In this document: piece after piece, positions 37,332 through 48,026 of the stretch
Layout: each line of letters begins with the position of its first letter
How positions within the stretch are numbered: position 1 is the stretch's first letter
From: Hydrogenophaga sp.
Lineage (GTDB): Bacteria > Pseudomonadota > Gammaproteobacteria > Burkholderiales > Burkholderiaceae_C
NCBI RefSeq assembly: GCF_018780385.1
Contig: NZ_JADMJO010000033.1
Coordinates: forward strand, 1-64,000
DNA length: 64,000 nucleotides
Direction: 5' to 3'
The notes under the pieces: model-generated
Told to the model about the DNA's origin: nothing
Databases searched by the model: none
The model's input: only the letters and a program-made list of their open reading frames with translations
Made by a program: the position numbers and the translations under genes

Positions 37332-38630
37332 TCATGCAGCCAGAGCGGCTTCCAGCGCGGCGGCAATGATCGCCAGGCCTTCATCGAGCAGGGCGTCGCT
37401 GGCGGTCAGCGGCACCAGGATGCGCACCACGTTGCCGTAGGTGCCGCAGGTCAGGATGATCAGCCCGCGTCTTGTGGCTTCGGCAGCGAGGGCTTTCGTC
37501 AGGTCGGCATCGGGCTGGTGCACGTCACCGTTTTTGCACAGCTCCATGGCGACCATGGCGCCCAGGCCGCGCACGTCGGCGATGCATGAGTGTTTCTTTG
37601 CCAGCGTCTGCAGGCTGGCGGTGATGCGCTGGCCGACGTCGCGGCTGCGCTGAAGCAGGTCGTGTTTTTCGAACTCGTCCATCACGGCCAGGGCGGCGGC
37701 GCAGGCCACGGGGCTGCCCGCGTAGGTGCCGCCCAGGCCACCGGCGGCGGGTGCGTCCATCACCTCGGCGCGTCCGACCACGGCCGAGATGGGGAAGCCG
37801 CCAGCCATGGACTTGGCCAGGGTGATCAGGTCGGGTGCGATGCCGCTCTGTTCGCAGGCGAACCAGGTGCCGGTGCGCCCGGCGCCGGTCTGCACCTCGT
37901 CGCAGATCAGCAGGATGCCGTGCTGGTCGCACAGCGCACGCAGGCGCTGCATCAGCTCGGGTGGCGCGACGTTGAAGCCGCCTTCACCTTGCACCGGCTC
38001 GATGATGATGGCCGCCACGCGGCGCGCTTCGATGTCGTTCTTGAAGATCTGCTCGACCGAGTCGATCGCGTCTTGAACGCTCACGCCGTGCAGCGCGTTC
38101 GGGAAGCGGGCGTGGAAGATTTCGCCGGGGAAGGGGCCGAAGCCGGTCTTGTAGGGCGCGACCTTGCCGGTCAGGCCCAGGGTCAGCAGGGTGCGGCCGT
38201 GGTAGCCGCCGGTGAATGCGATCACGCCCGAACGGCCGGTGTGGGCGCGCGCGATCTTGATGGCGTTTTCCACCGCTTCGGCGCCGGTGGTCAGGAACAG
38301 GGTTTTCTTGGCGAAGCCGCCCGGGGCCTTGGCGTTCAGGCGCTCGGCCAGTTCCACGTAGGGTTCATAGGCCAGCACCTGGAAGCAGGTGTGGGTGTAC
38401 TGGTCGAGTTGGGCCTTCACGGCCTCGATCACGGCCGGGTTGCGGTGGCCGGTGTTGAGCACGGCGATGCCGCCGGCGAAGTCAATGTAGCGGCGACCTT
38501 CCACGTCCCAGATCTCGGCGTTTTCGCCCTTGGCAATGAAGATCTGGTGACTGTGGCCCACGCCGCGCGGGATGGCGGCCTGGCGGCGGGCCATGAGCAT
38601 GGCGTTGGTGGCTTGGGATTCGCGTTGCAT
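37332..38630 (-). CDS. gabT: 4-aminobutyrate aminotransferase
   Basis: A 432-residue class III PLP aminotransferase that moves the amino group of 4-aminobutyrate to 2-oxoglutarate, giving succinate semialdehyde. TTGAEAVENAIKIAR, GGYHGRTLLTLGLTG, the Asp of LLICDEVQTGAGRTG and the PLP lysine in LAKSMAGGFPISAV are in place; length fits GabT (about 425). It is the first gene of the minus-strand catabolic run and faces the MocR-type regulator. The pathway continues with gabD 6 kb downstream. Confidence 0.93.
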   Translation of the reverse strand: MQRESQATNAMLMARRQAAIPRGVGHSHQIFIAKGENAEIWDVEGRRYIDFAGGIAVLNTGHRNPAVIEAVKAQLDQYTHTCFQVLAYEPYVELAERLNAKAPGGFAKKTLFLTTGAEAVENAIKIARAHTGRSGVIAFTGGYHGRTLLTLGLTGKVAPYKTGFGPFPGEIFHARFPNALHGVSVQDAIDSVEQIFKNDIEARRVAAIIIEPVQGEGGFNVAPPELMQRLRALCDQHGILLICDEVQTGAGRTGTWFACEQSGIAPDLITLAKSMAGGFPISAVVGRAEVMDAPAAGGLGGTYAGSPVACAAALAVMDEFEKHDLLQRSRDVGQRITASLQTLAKKHSCIADVRGLGAMVAMELCKNGDVHQPDADLTKALAAEATRRGLIILTCGTYGNVVRILVPLTASDALLDEGLAIIAAALEAALAA

Positions 38631-38700
38631 GCAGTGGGCTCCGATCAAGAAGAGATTTCAGACTGGGGCGGACTGTAGGGCGCTTGGGCCACGGCTAACA

Positions 38701-38755
38701 TATACAGACAGTGCCTGCACAGCGATGCACTGTGCAGCCCCACAGACCTGTACAG
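38701..38755. promoter_or_regulatory. MocR/GabR-type operator region between gabT and its regulator
   Basis: Three related elements lie in the divergent gap: TATACAGACAG at 38701-38711, an inverted repeat CTGCACAG/CTGTGCAG with a seven-base spacer at 38715-38737, and CTGTACAG, itself a perfect palindrome, at 38748-38755. Repeated half-sites spaced by about two turns suit a MocR dimer. It sits 21 bases from the regulator start. Confidence 0.6.
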
Positions 38756-38775
38756 CATTACCCTGATAGCCGCCC

Positions 38776-40182
38776 ATGTTTACCTTGAACCCCAAAAGCA
38801 CCAGCCCGCTTGTGGTGCAGATCGTCGAGGGGTTTCGCGACCTGATCCAGAGCGGCAACCTGCGCCCGGGCTCCAAGGCACCCTCCATCCGCCAGTTCGC
38901 CCACGCCCACGGCGTCAGCGTCTACACCGTGGTCGATGCCTACGACCGCCTGGTCGCACTGGGCTATTTCGTATCGCGCCCGCACTCGGGGTTTTTCGTG
39001 CGCAAACGCGAAGGTGTGGCACCGCAGGCCCCCGGTACCGTGCCTGCCGAAACGGCGAACTACAACTTCGACTCCATGTGGTACCTGCGCCGGGTGTTCG
39101 AAGCCCGCGCGTTGCGCATGAAACCAGGCTGCGGCTGGTTGCCGGGCAGTTGGCTGTTTGAAGAAGGCCTGCGCCGCAGCTTGCGCACCTTGGCAGGCGA
39201 GAACGTGGACCTGGGCGGTTACGGCGAACCCAAGGGCTTTGCGCCGTTGCGTCAACTGGTGCGCGACCTGCTGGCCGAACAGGAAATCGCCGTCAGCGCC
39301 GACCAGGTGCTGCTCACGCAAGGCTCCAGCCAGGCCATGGACCTGGTGGCGCGCCGTCTGGTGCGCCCGGGCGACGCGGTGCTGGTGGACGACCCCGGTT
39401 ACCCCAACCTGCTGTTTTCACTGCGCTTCCTGGGCGCCAGGCTGATCGGTGTGCCACGCACGCCGGCCGGCTACGACCTGGCCGCGCTCGAAGCCCTGGT
39501 GCTGGAACACCAGCCCAAAGTGTTCTTCACCCAGCCGCGGCTGCAAAGCCCCACCGGCTCGGTGGCCAATCTGGCGCACCTGCACCGCGTGGTGCAGTTG
39601 GCCGAGCAGCACCATTTCACCGTGGTGGAAAACGACATCTACGCCGATCTCGATCCCGAGCCCCGGCCTTCGCTGGCCAGCCTGGACCAGTTGCAGCGCG
39701 TGGTCTACATCAGCAGCTTTTCCAAGACCATCTCGCCCAACATCCGCGTCGGCTTTCTGGCCGCGCCGCCCGATCTGCTGGAAGACTTTGCGCAGCTCAA
39801 GATGATTTCGGGCCTGACGTCTTCGGAATTCAGCGAGCGTCTGGCCTATGGCGCGCTGGTGGACGGGCGCTGGCGCAAACACCTGCGCAGCCTGCGCGAG
39901 CGCCTGGCGCAGGCCCACCAACGCGTGGCCCAGCAGTTGGAGAACGTGGGTTTCGAGCTTTTCTGCGAGCCCAAGGCCGGCATGTTCTTGTGGGCGCGCC
40001 ATCCCTACATTCAGAACGCCACCGAGCTGGCCTACAAGGCGGCGGAGCAGGACATCCTGCTCGGGCCGGGCCACCTGTTCGCGCCCGACCTGCAGCCCAG
40101 CCCCTGGTTCCGTTTCAACGTGGCCTTCACCGAAGAACCGCAGGTTCTGGCCTTCCTGAAAAGCCAGCGGCAGGCCGCCTGA
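38776..40182 (+). CDS. MocR/GabR-type regulator (GntR HTH fused to aminotransferase-like domain)
   Basis: A 468-residue fusion. The N-terminal GntR winged helix (about 10-75: [28 protein letters not shown]) is joined to a class I aminotransferase-like domain (about 100-465) that keeps the PLP lysine in [15 protein letters not shown] and the DDPGYPN block. Such proteins sense PLP plus an amino compound, as GabR does with GABA. Divergent placement from gabT makes it the likely activator of the GABA/guanidinobutyrate genes. Confidence 0.93.
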   Translation: MFTLNPKSTSPLVVQIVEGFRDLIQSGNLRPGSKAPSIRQFAHAHGVSVYTVVDAYDRLVALGYFVSRPHSGFFVRKREGVAPQAPGTVPAETANYNFDSMWYLRRVFEARALRMKPGCGWLPGSWLFEEGLRRSLRTLAGENVDLGGYGEPKGFAPLRQLVRDLLAEQEIAVSADQVLLTQGSSQAMDLVARRLVRPGDAVLVDDPGYPNLLFSLRFLGARLIGVPRTPAGYDLAALEALVLEHQPKVFFTQPRLQSPTGSVANLAHLHRVVQLAEQHHFTVVENDIYADLDPEPRPSLASLDQLQRVVYISSFSKTISPNIRVGFLAAPPDLLEDFAQLKMISGLTSSEFSERLAYGALVDGRWRKHLRSLRERLAQAHQRVAQQLENVGFELFCEPKAGMFLWARHPYIQNATELAYKAAEQDILLGPGHLFAPDLQPSPWFRFNVAFTEEPQVLAFLKSQRQAA

Positions 40183-40315
40183 AGCCCGGTTTTGCGGGCC
40201 CGATGCGGCCCACCGGGCACCCGGGCCACCAGTTTGCGAAAATACGGGGTTTCGCGCGCCCGCGCACCACCGACGCCGACACCCGCTCCCCTCGACCGAA
40301 AACCACAAGGCCACC

Positions 40316-42937
<2,622 letters not shown>

Positions 42938-42949
42938 GCCCGCGGTCTC

Positions 42950-44155
42950 TCAGGGTTCCGCGATCACGCCCTCGGCCACGAGGGCGTCGATCTCCGCCTC
43001 CGGCAGATCGAACTCGCGCAGCACCTCGCGTGTGTGCTGGCCCAGCAGCGGCGCGGGTGTGCTGCTGCGGTCAGGTGAGGCCGAGAAGTGGATCGGGCAG
43101 CCAATGGCCCGTGTCGCACCGGCTTGCGGGTGCTCCACCTCCACCACCATGCCGCGCGCGATCGTCTGCGGATGACTCAGCGCTTCTCCGATGGTGTGCA
43201 CCGGTCCGGCCGGCACACCCGCCGCGTCAAATGCGGCCTGCCACTCGGCGCGGGTGCGCGTGCGCAGCACCGCGTTCATGAGGCCCACCAGCACGGAGAG
43301 GTTGGCCATGCGGTCGCTGTTGGCGGCAAAGCGCGCGTCGCTTCGCCACTCGGGGTGGCCCAGCACGTCGCAGATGCGTTCCCAGTTGGTCTGGTTGGCG
43401 CCGCCGATGTTGATCCAGCCGTCGCTGGCTTCAAACGCCTGGTAGGGCGCGGTGAGGATGTGCGCTGAACCAGTGGGCTCGGGCGAGCGCTGCGTGGCCA
43501 ACCACACCGCCGCGTGCCAGTAGGTCTGTTGCAGCGCCGCGTCGCTGAGCGACGTGTCCACCACCTGGCCTTCACCGGTTTTGAGTTTGTGGATGTAGGC
43601 GGCGAGGATGCCGAGTGCGCCCAGGATGCCGGCGTTCATGTCCGACACCGCGTTGCCACTTTTGGCCGGCGGGCGGCCCGCCTCGCCGGTGATGGACATC
43701 AGCCCTGCGAAGCCCTGCGCGATGAGGTCGAAGCCGCCCTTCTCGGCATAGGGTCCGGTGCGCCCGTAACCGGTGATGGCGCAGTAGATGAGGCCCGGGT
43801 TTTCGGCTTTCAGGTCCTCGTAGCCCAGGCCCAGTTTGTCCAGGGTTCCGCCGCGGAAGTTCTCCACCAGCACGTCGGCGTTCTTCACCATGCGCAGCAG
43901 CAAGTCACGCCCTTTGGGGCTCTTGAGATTCAACGCGAGACCGCGCTTGTTGCGGTTCATCATCATGAAGGGCGCCGACACGCCGCCCACCTGTGGGTCG
44001 CGGTAGCCGCGCGCGTCGTCGCCGCCGGGGATTTTTTCGATCTTGATCACGTCGGCGCCCATGTCGGCCAGCAGCAGGCCGCAGGTGGGGCCCGACATGA
44101 TCTGGGTGACTTCGAGCACGCGCAGGCCCGCGAGCGGGCCGGTGGGTTTGTTCAC
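42950..44155 (-). CDS. Class III CoA-transferase (CaiB/BaiF family)
   Basis: A 401-residue class III CoA-transferase: GLRVLEVTQIMSGPTCGLLLADMGADVIKIE at the start, FRGGTLDKLGLGYEDL, and the catalytic aspartate in SGNAVSDMNAGILGALG near residue 178. These enzymes move CoA between carboxylic acids by an acyl-aspartyl intermediate. The start is GTG at 44155, overlapping the stop of the enoyl-CoA hydratase gene (GTGA), so the pair is translationally coupled. The donor and acceptor acids are not known; context suggests a short carboxylate imported via the Bug protein upstream. Confidence 0.92.
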   Translation of the reverse strand: MNKPTGPLAGLRVLEVTQIMSGPTCGLLLADMGADVIKIEKIPGGDDARGYRDPQVGGVSAPFMMMNRNKRGLALNLKSPKGRDLLLRMVKNADVLVENFRGGTLDKLGLGYEDLKAENPGLIYCAITGYGRTGPYAEKGGFDLIAQGFAGLMSITGEAGRPPAKSGNAVSDMNAGILGALGILAAYIHKLKTGEGQVVDTSLSDAALQQTYWHAAVWLATQRSPEPTGSAHILTAPYQAFEASDGWINIGGANQTNWERICDVLGHPEWRSDARFAANSDRMANLSVLVGLMNAVLRTRTRAEWQAAFDAAGVPAGPVHTIGEALSHPQTIARGMVVEVEHPQAGATRAIGCPIHFSASPDRSSTPAPLLGQHTREVLREFDLPEAEIDALVAEGVIAEP

Positions 44156-44931
44156 TGGCCGCTCCAGACGGGGGGTCGTTTGGCCACGAAAGCAGCCACG
44201 CCCTCGTGAAAATCGTCGCTGCCGTATGCAGTGCGGATCAGGTCTTCGGATTCCGCCAGATCGTGTGTGGTCAGGCGCTCCAGCGTGGTCTTGCTCACGC
44301 GCTGCGTCACCGGGGCGAGCGACGCGAGGCGTTGCACCAGCGACGCGGAAGCTGTGTCGATGGCCTCGGGCGTTTCGATGGCATGCAGGAAGCCACAGGC
44401 CAATGCCTCCTCGGCGTCGATGAACTCGGCCAGCACCAGCATGCGTTTGACGCGCTGGTGCCCGAAGGCCGCGCGCAGCCGCGCCACGTTGGCAATCGCC
44501 AGGCAGTTGCCCAGCGTCTTGGCAATCGGCACACCAAATTTCGCGCCGGGCGTGGCCAGGCGGAAGTCGCACGCGGTGGCGATTGCCAGCCCGCCGCCCA
44601 CGCACCAGCCCTCGACCACGGCCACCGTGGGCATGGGCAACTGGCACATCAGTTCGATACCGGCCTCGATCTGGCGCTCGTAGGCCACGCCGTCCTCGCC
44701 GGTCTTGAAGGCAGCGAACTGCTCGATGTCGGTACCGGCCACGAAGGCCTGTCCGCCAACGCCGCGAAACACCGCCACCCGCACGCTGCGGTCCGTGCTC
44801 AGCTGGCGGTTGATGGCCGCGAGTTGTTCGTACATGGCCCAGGTCATCGCGTTGCGCGCCTGGGGTCGGTCAAACAGCACCGAGGCCACACCGGCCTCGA
44901 TCTGCAGGCGCACTTGGCCTTGGTCGGTCAT
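44152..44931 (-). CDS. Enoyl-CoA hydratase/isomerase family protein
   Basis: A 259-residue crotonase-fold protein. The oxyanion-hole segments are GGQAFVAGTDIEQF near residue 65 and VEGWCVGGGLAIATACD near residue 108; the usual glutamate pair is reduced, with KFGVPIAKTLGNCLAI in the second catalytic block, so hydratase activity is not certain and a hydrolase or lyase is possible. It overlaps the CoA-transferase gene downstream and follows a Bug-type binding protein by 10 bases, all one operon. Confidence 0.88.
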   Translation of the reverse strand: MTDQGQVRLQIEAGVASVLFDRPQARNAMTWAMYEQLAAINRQLSTDRSVRVAVFRGVGGQAFVAGTDIEQFAAFKTGEDGVAYERQIEAGIELMCQLPMPTVAVVEGWCVGGGLAIATACDFRLATPGAKFGVPIAKTLGNCLAIANVARLRAAFGHQRVKRMLVLAEFIDAEEALACGFLHAIETPEAIDTASASLVQRLASLAPVTQRVSKTTLERLTTHDLAESEDLIRTAYGSDDFHEGVAAFVAKRPPVWSGQ

Positions 44932-44941
44932 GAGGCAGCGC

Positions 44942-45919
44942 TCAACTGTCGATCGTTACCTTGGCGTCCTTGATCACCTTGGACCACTTCACCTGTTCGG
45001 TGCGAATGAAGTCGGCGAACTGCTGGGCCGAGCCGCCACCGTCTTCGGCGCCGTACAGGTCCAGCTTCTCCTTCACGTCGGGCATGAGCAGGACCTTGTT
45101 GATGTCTTCGTTCATGCGCTGCGCAATCGCCGGCGGCATCTTGCCCGGACCCACCAGGCCGTACCAGGTGGTGGCCTCGAAGCCGGGGAAGCCGGACTCG
45201 GCCATGGTCGGCACGGTCGGGTGGCCCGAGGCGCGCTTGGCGCGGGTCTGCGCAATCGCGCGCACCTTGCCACTTTTCACATGCGGGGTGGCGGCGGTCA
45301 TCGTGTCGAACGAATAGCCGATCTGCCCACCCATCAGGTCGGTCAGCATCGGGCCCGAACCTTTGTACGGGATGTGCAGCGCGAACACACCGGCGGCGAG
45401 CTTGAACGACTCCAGCGCCAGGTGCTGGGCCGAACCCTGACCCGCCGAACCGAAGGTGACCTTGCCCGGGTTGGCCTTGCACAAAGCCACCAGTTCGGCC
45501 ACGGTCTTGGCCGGCTGGTCGTTGTTGCTGATGAGCAGGTTGGGCGTGACGCCGACCAGGGTGAGCGGTGTGAAGTCGCGTTCCACCACGTAGCCCAGCT
45601 TGGGCATGAGGCCTGGGGCCAGCGCATGGCTGTTGATGTGTGCCATGAGCAGCGTGTTGCCGTCGGGTGGCGCCTTGGACACCATGTCGGCAGCGATCAC
45701 ACCCGACGCGCCCGCGCGGTTCTCCACCACCACCGTGAGGTTCCACATGGCCTGCAGCTTCTGGCCCACCAGACGCGCGAGCGCATCGGTGCCGCCGCCG
45801 GGCGCGAAGCCCACGATGATGCGCACCGGCCCGTTGGGCAGGGTCTGGGCTCTCAGCATGGGCGCGGCCAGCGTGGCTGCGGTGGCCGCCGTGGCGGTGA
45901 CGAAGGTTCTGCGTTGCAT
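44942..45919 (-). CDS. Bug/TctC-family periplasmic binding protein
   Basis: A 325-residue binding protein. The opening MQRRTFVTATAATAATLAAP has an RR before the hydrophobic stretch, so Tat export is possible. VRIIVGFAPGGGTDALAR and VENRAGASGVIAAD are the family hallmarks, with PYKGSGPMLTDLMGGQIGYSFD in the second lobe. It is part of the minus-strand operon aminotransferase, binding protein, hydratase, CoA-transferase. No TctAB is nearby. It probably binds a carboxylate used by the operon. Confidence 0.9.
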   Translation of the reverse strand: MQRRTFVTATAATAATLAAPMLRAQTLPNGPVRIIVGFAPGGGTDALARLVGQKLQAMWNLTVVVENRAGASGVIAADMVSKAPPDGNTLLMAHINSHALAPGLMPKLGYVVERDFTPLTLVGVTPNLLISNNDQPAKTVAELVALCKANPGKVTFGSAGQGSAQHLALESFKLAAGVFALHIPYKGSGPMLTDLMGGQIGYSFDTMTAATPHVKSGKVRAIAQTRAKRASGHPTVPTMAESGFPGFEATTWYGLVGPGKMPPAIAQRMNEDINKVLLMPDVKEKLDLYGAEDGGGSAQQFADFIRTEQVKWSKVIKDAKVTIDS

Positions 45920-45981
45920 GGTGTCTCCTGGGGTCTTGTGGGTGTGGAACGCGTGGGGAATCGGTCAGACCGGCGAGCGGG

Positions 45982-47217
45982 TCAAGCGGCCTTGCGCAAC
46001 GGCACGGCGGCGGGGTGGCTGGCGTAGTAGTCCATGAGGGTCTGCACGCCGGAGCCGGCGAGCTTCACGCCGGCGAGCTTCAGGCCCATTTCGCAGCCGG
46101 CCACGGCGGCGATCAGCGTGAGGTCATTGGTGTCGCCCAGGTGGCCGATGCGGAACATGCGGCCCTTGATCTTGCCCAGGCCCGTGCCCAGCGAGCAGTC
46201 GAAGCGTTCGTAAATGATCTTGCGCACCGCGTCGGCGTCCACGCCCTCGGGTGTCATCACGCCGGTGAGGATGGGCGAGTGCACACCGTTCTCGGCGCAC
46301 TGAATGGGCAGGCCCCAGGTCTGCACGGCGGCGCGCACGCCGTCGGCCCAGCGCTGGTGGCGCGCGAACACCACGTCCAGGCCCTGACCCAGGATCATGT
46401 CGGCCGCTTCGCTCAGGGCGTAGAGCAGGTTGGTGTTGGGGGTCGACGGCCAGTAGCCGGTCTTGTTCATCTCGATGATCTCGTCCCAGGCCCAGAAGGC
46501 CTTGGGCAGCTTCGCGGTCTTGCTGGCCTCGATGGCCTTGGGCGAGAGGGCATTGAAGCTGATGCCGGGCGGCAGCATCAGGCCCTTTTGTGAACCGCTG
46601 ATGGAGACGTCCACGCCCCATTCGTCGTGGCGGTAGTCGGCGCTGGCCAGGCCCGAGATGGTGTCCACCAGCAGCAGGGCAGGGTGCCTGGCCGCGTCGA
46701 TCGCCTTGCGCACGGCGGCGATGTTGCTGGTGACGCCGGTGGAGGTTTCGTTGTGCACCACGCACACCGCGCGGATAGCGTGCGCGGTGTCGGCCTTCAG
46801 GCGCTCTTCGATCAGGTGCGCGTGCACGCCGTGGCGCCAGCTGGCGGGCACGCCGTTGTCGGTGCCGGGCAAGGCCAGCACCTCGGCTTTCAGGCCCAGG
46901 CGGGTGGCCAGCTTGTTCCACAGGAAGGCGAAGTGGCCGGTCTCGTACATCAGCACGTGGTCGCCCGGGCTCAGGGTGTTGGCCAGCGCTGCCTCCCAGG
47001 CGCCTGTGCCCGAGGCCGGGTAAATCATCACGGGGTGTTTGGTCTGGAAGATCTTCTGCATGTCGGCCAGCACCTTCAGACCCAGCACAGCGAACTCCGG
47101 GCCGCGGTGGTCGATGGTGGGCAGGCTCATGGCGCGCAACACCCGGTCGGGCACGGGCGAAGGGCCCGGAATCTGCAGGAAGTGGCGGCCGGTGGGGTGA
47201 AAGTCGGTGGTCAGCAT
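45982..47217 (-). CDS. Serine-glyoxylate-type aminotransferase (class V)
   Basis: A 411-residue class V PLP aminotransferase. HFLQIPGPSPVPDRVLRAM, MIYPASGTGAWEAALANTL, VHNETSTGV and the PLP lysine in SGSQKGLMLPPGIS place it in the serine/alanine-glyoxylate aminotransferase group (SgaA). It would turn glyoxylate into glycine, or a related 2-oxo acid. It is the first gene of the minus-strand operon and faces the GntR gene; two identical-type palindromes lie in the promoter. It may work with the hydroxyacid dehydrogenase, whose product could be the 2-oxo acid. Confidence 0.9.
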   Translation of the reverse strand: MLTTDFHPTGRHFLQIPGPSPVPDRVLRAMSLPTIDHRGPEFAVLGLKVLADMQKIFQTKHPVMIYPASGTGAWEAALANTLSPGDHVLMYETGHFAFLWNKLATRLGLKAEVLALPGTDNGVPASWRHGVHAHLIEERLKADTAHAIRAVCVVHNETSTGVTSNIAAVRKAIDAARHPALLLVDTISGLASADYRHDEWGVDVSISGSQKGLMLPPGISFNALSPKAIEASKTAKLPKAFWAWDEIIEMNKTGYWPSTPNTNLLYALSEAADMILGQGLDVVFARHQRWADGVRAAVQTWGLPIQCAENGVHSPILTGVMTPEGVDADAVRKIIYERFDCSLGTGLGKIKGRMFRIGHLGDTNDLTLIAAVAGCEMGLKLAGVKLAGSGVQTLMDYYASHPAAVPLRKAA

Positions 47218-47247
47218 GGCAATGTGTGGTTGGATGACAGACGCATT

Positions 47248-47261
47248 TTTTGCATACAAAA
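47248..47261. promoter_or_regulatory. GntR-type operator candidate, site 1
   Basis: TTTTGCATACAAAA, an imperfect palindrome of form TTTTGNATNCAAAA. It lies 31 bases upstream of the aminotransferase start and overlaps the expected -10 region behind a perfect TTGACA (minus strand, 47273-47268). A matching site lies at 47310-47323. Confidence 0.65.
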
Positions 47262-47309
47262 TCAATCTGTCAACCGGATCAGCCCTAAAATGCCGAAAAA
47301 CAGCCATAT

Positions 47310-47323
47310 TTTTGAATACAAAA
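47310..47323. promoter_or_regulatory. GntR-type operator candidate, site 2
   Basis: TTTTGAATACAAAA, differing from site 1 in one base. It ends one base before the ATG of the GntR gene, so no ribosome-binding site fits between: either the mRNA is leaderless or the site overlaps the 5' end of the message and links binding to expression directly. Confidence 0.65.
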
Positions 47324-47324
47324 C

Positions 47325-48026
47325 ATGACGGCCCAGATTTTCTCCATACCTCCCGCAGCCTTGCACGAGCAGGCCACCCATCGCCTGCGCCAGATGCTGG
47401 TCGAGGGGCAGATCGCCCCCGGCGCCAAGCTCAACGAGCGCGAACTGTGCGAGCAGCTCAACGTGTCTCGCACGCCGCTGCGCGAGGCCATCAAGACGCT
47501 CGCGGCAGAGGGCCTGGTGGAACTGGTGCCCAACCGCGGCGCGGTGGCGGTGCAGCTGAGCGAGGCCGATGTGCACAACACCTTCGAGGTGATGGCCGGG
47601 CTGGAAGCGGCCTCCGGGCAACTGGCCGCGCAGCGCATCACCGACGCCGAGCTCATCGAGATCAAGGCCCTTCACTACGAGATGCTGGCGGCCTACACGC
47701 GGGGCGATCTCTCGGCCTACTACCCGCTCAACGCGGCGATCCACCGCGCCATCAACGCCGCCGCGCGCAACCCGGTGCTCACCAGCACCTACAACCAGGT
47801 CAATGCGCGGCTGCAGGCCCTGCGTTTCCGTTCCAACCAGGACGGTGAGAAATGGAGCCGCGCGGTGAAGGAGCACGAAGCCATGATCCAGGCGCTGGAA
47901 GAGCGCGACCCTGTGGCACTGGCCAGGGTGCTCACCACCCACCTCAACAACAAGCGCGACGTGGTCTTGGAGCAGTTGCGTTCGATGGAAGTGCAGACGA
48001 TGCAACAGCGGGGAAATGCCGAATGA
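47325..48026 (+). CDS. GntR/FCD-family transcriptional regulator
   Basis: A 233-residue regulator with a winged helix (about 10-75: APGAKLNERELCEQLNVSRTPLREAIKTLA) and an all-helical FCD effector domain (about 85-220) that usually binds a small carboxylate through metal-chelating His. It is divergent from the aminotransferase operon and its stop overlaps the start of the hydroxyacid dehydrogenase gene (ATGA). Two near-identical palindromes in the shared promoter are its probable targets. No ribosome-binding site precedes ATG 47325. Confidence 0.93.
   Translation: MTAQIFSIPPAALHEQATHRLRQMLVEGQIAPGAKLNERELCEQLNVSRTPLREAIKTLAAEGLVELVPNRGAVAVQLSEADVHNTFEVMAGLEAASGQLAAQRITDAELIEIKALHYEMLAAYTRGDLSAYYPLNAAIHRAINAAARNPVLTSTYNQVNARLQALRFRSNQDGEKWSRAVKEHEAMIQALEERDPVALARVLTTHLNNKRDVVLEQLRSMEVQTMQQRGNAE

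Noticed and set aside
40192..40260. GCCCG/CGGGC hairpin between the MocR gene and alaS as a terminator
   Set aside because: Several overlapping GC stems are possible and none is followed by a T-run; the evidence is too weak to annotate.
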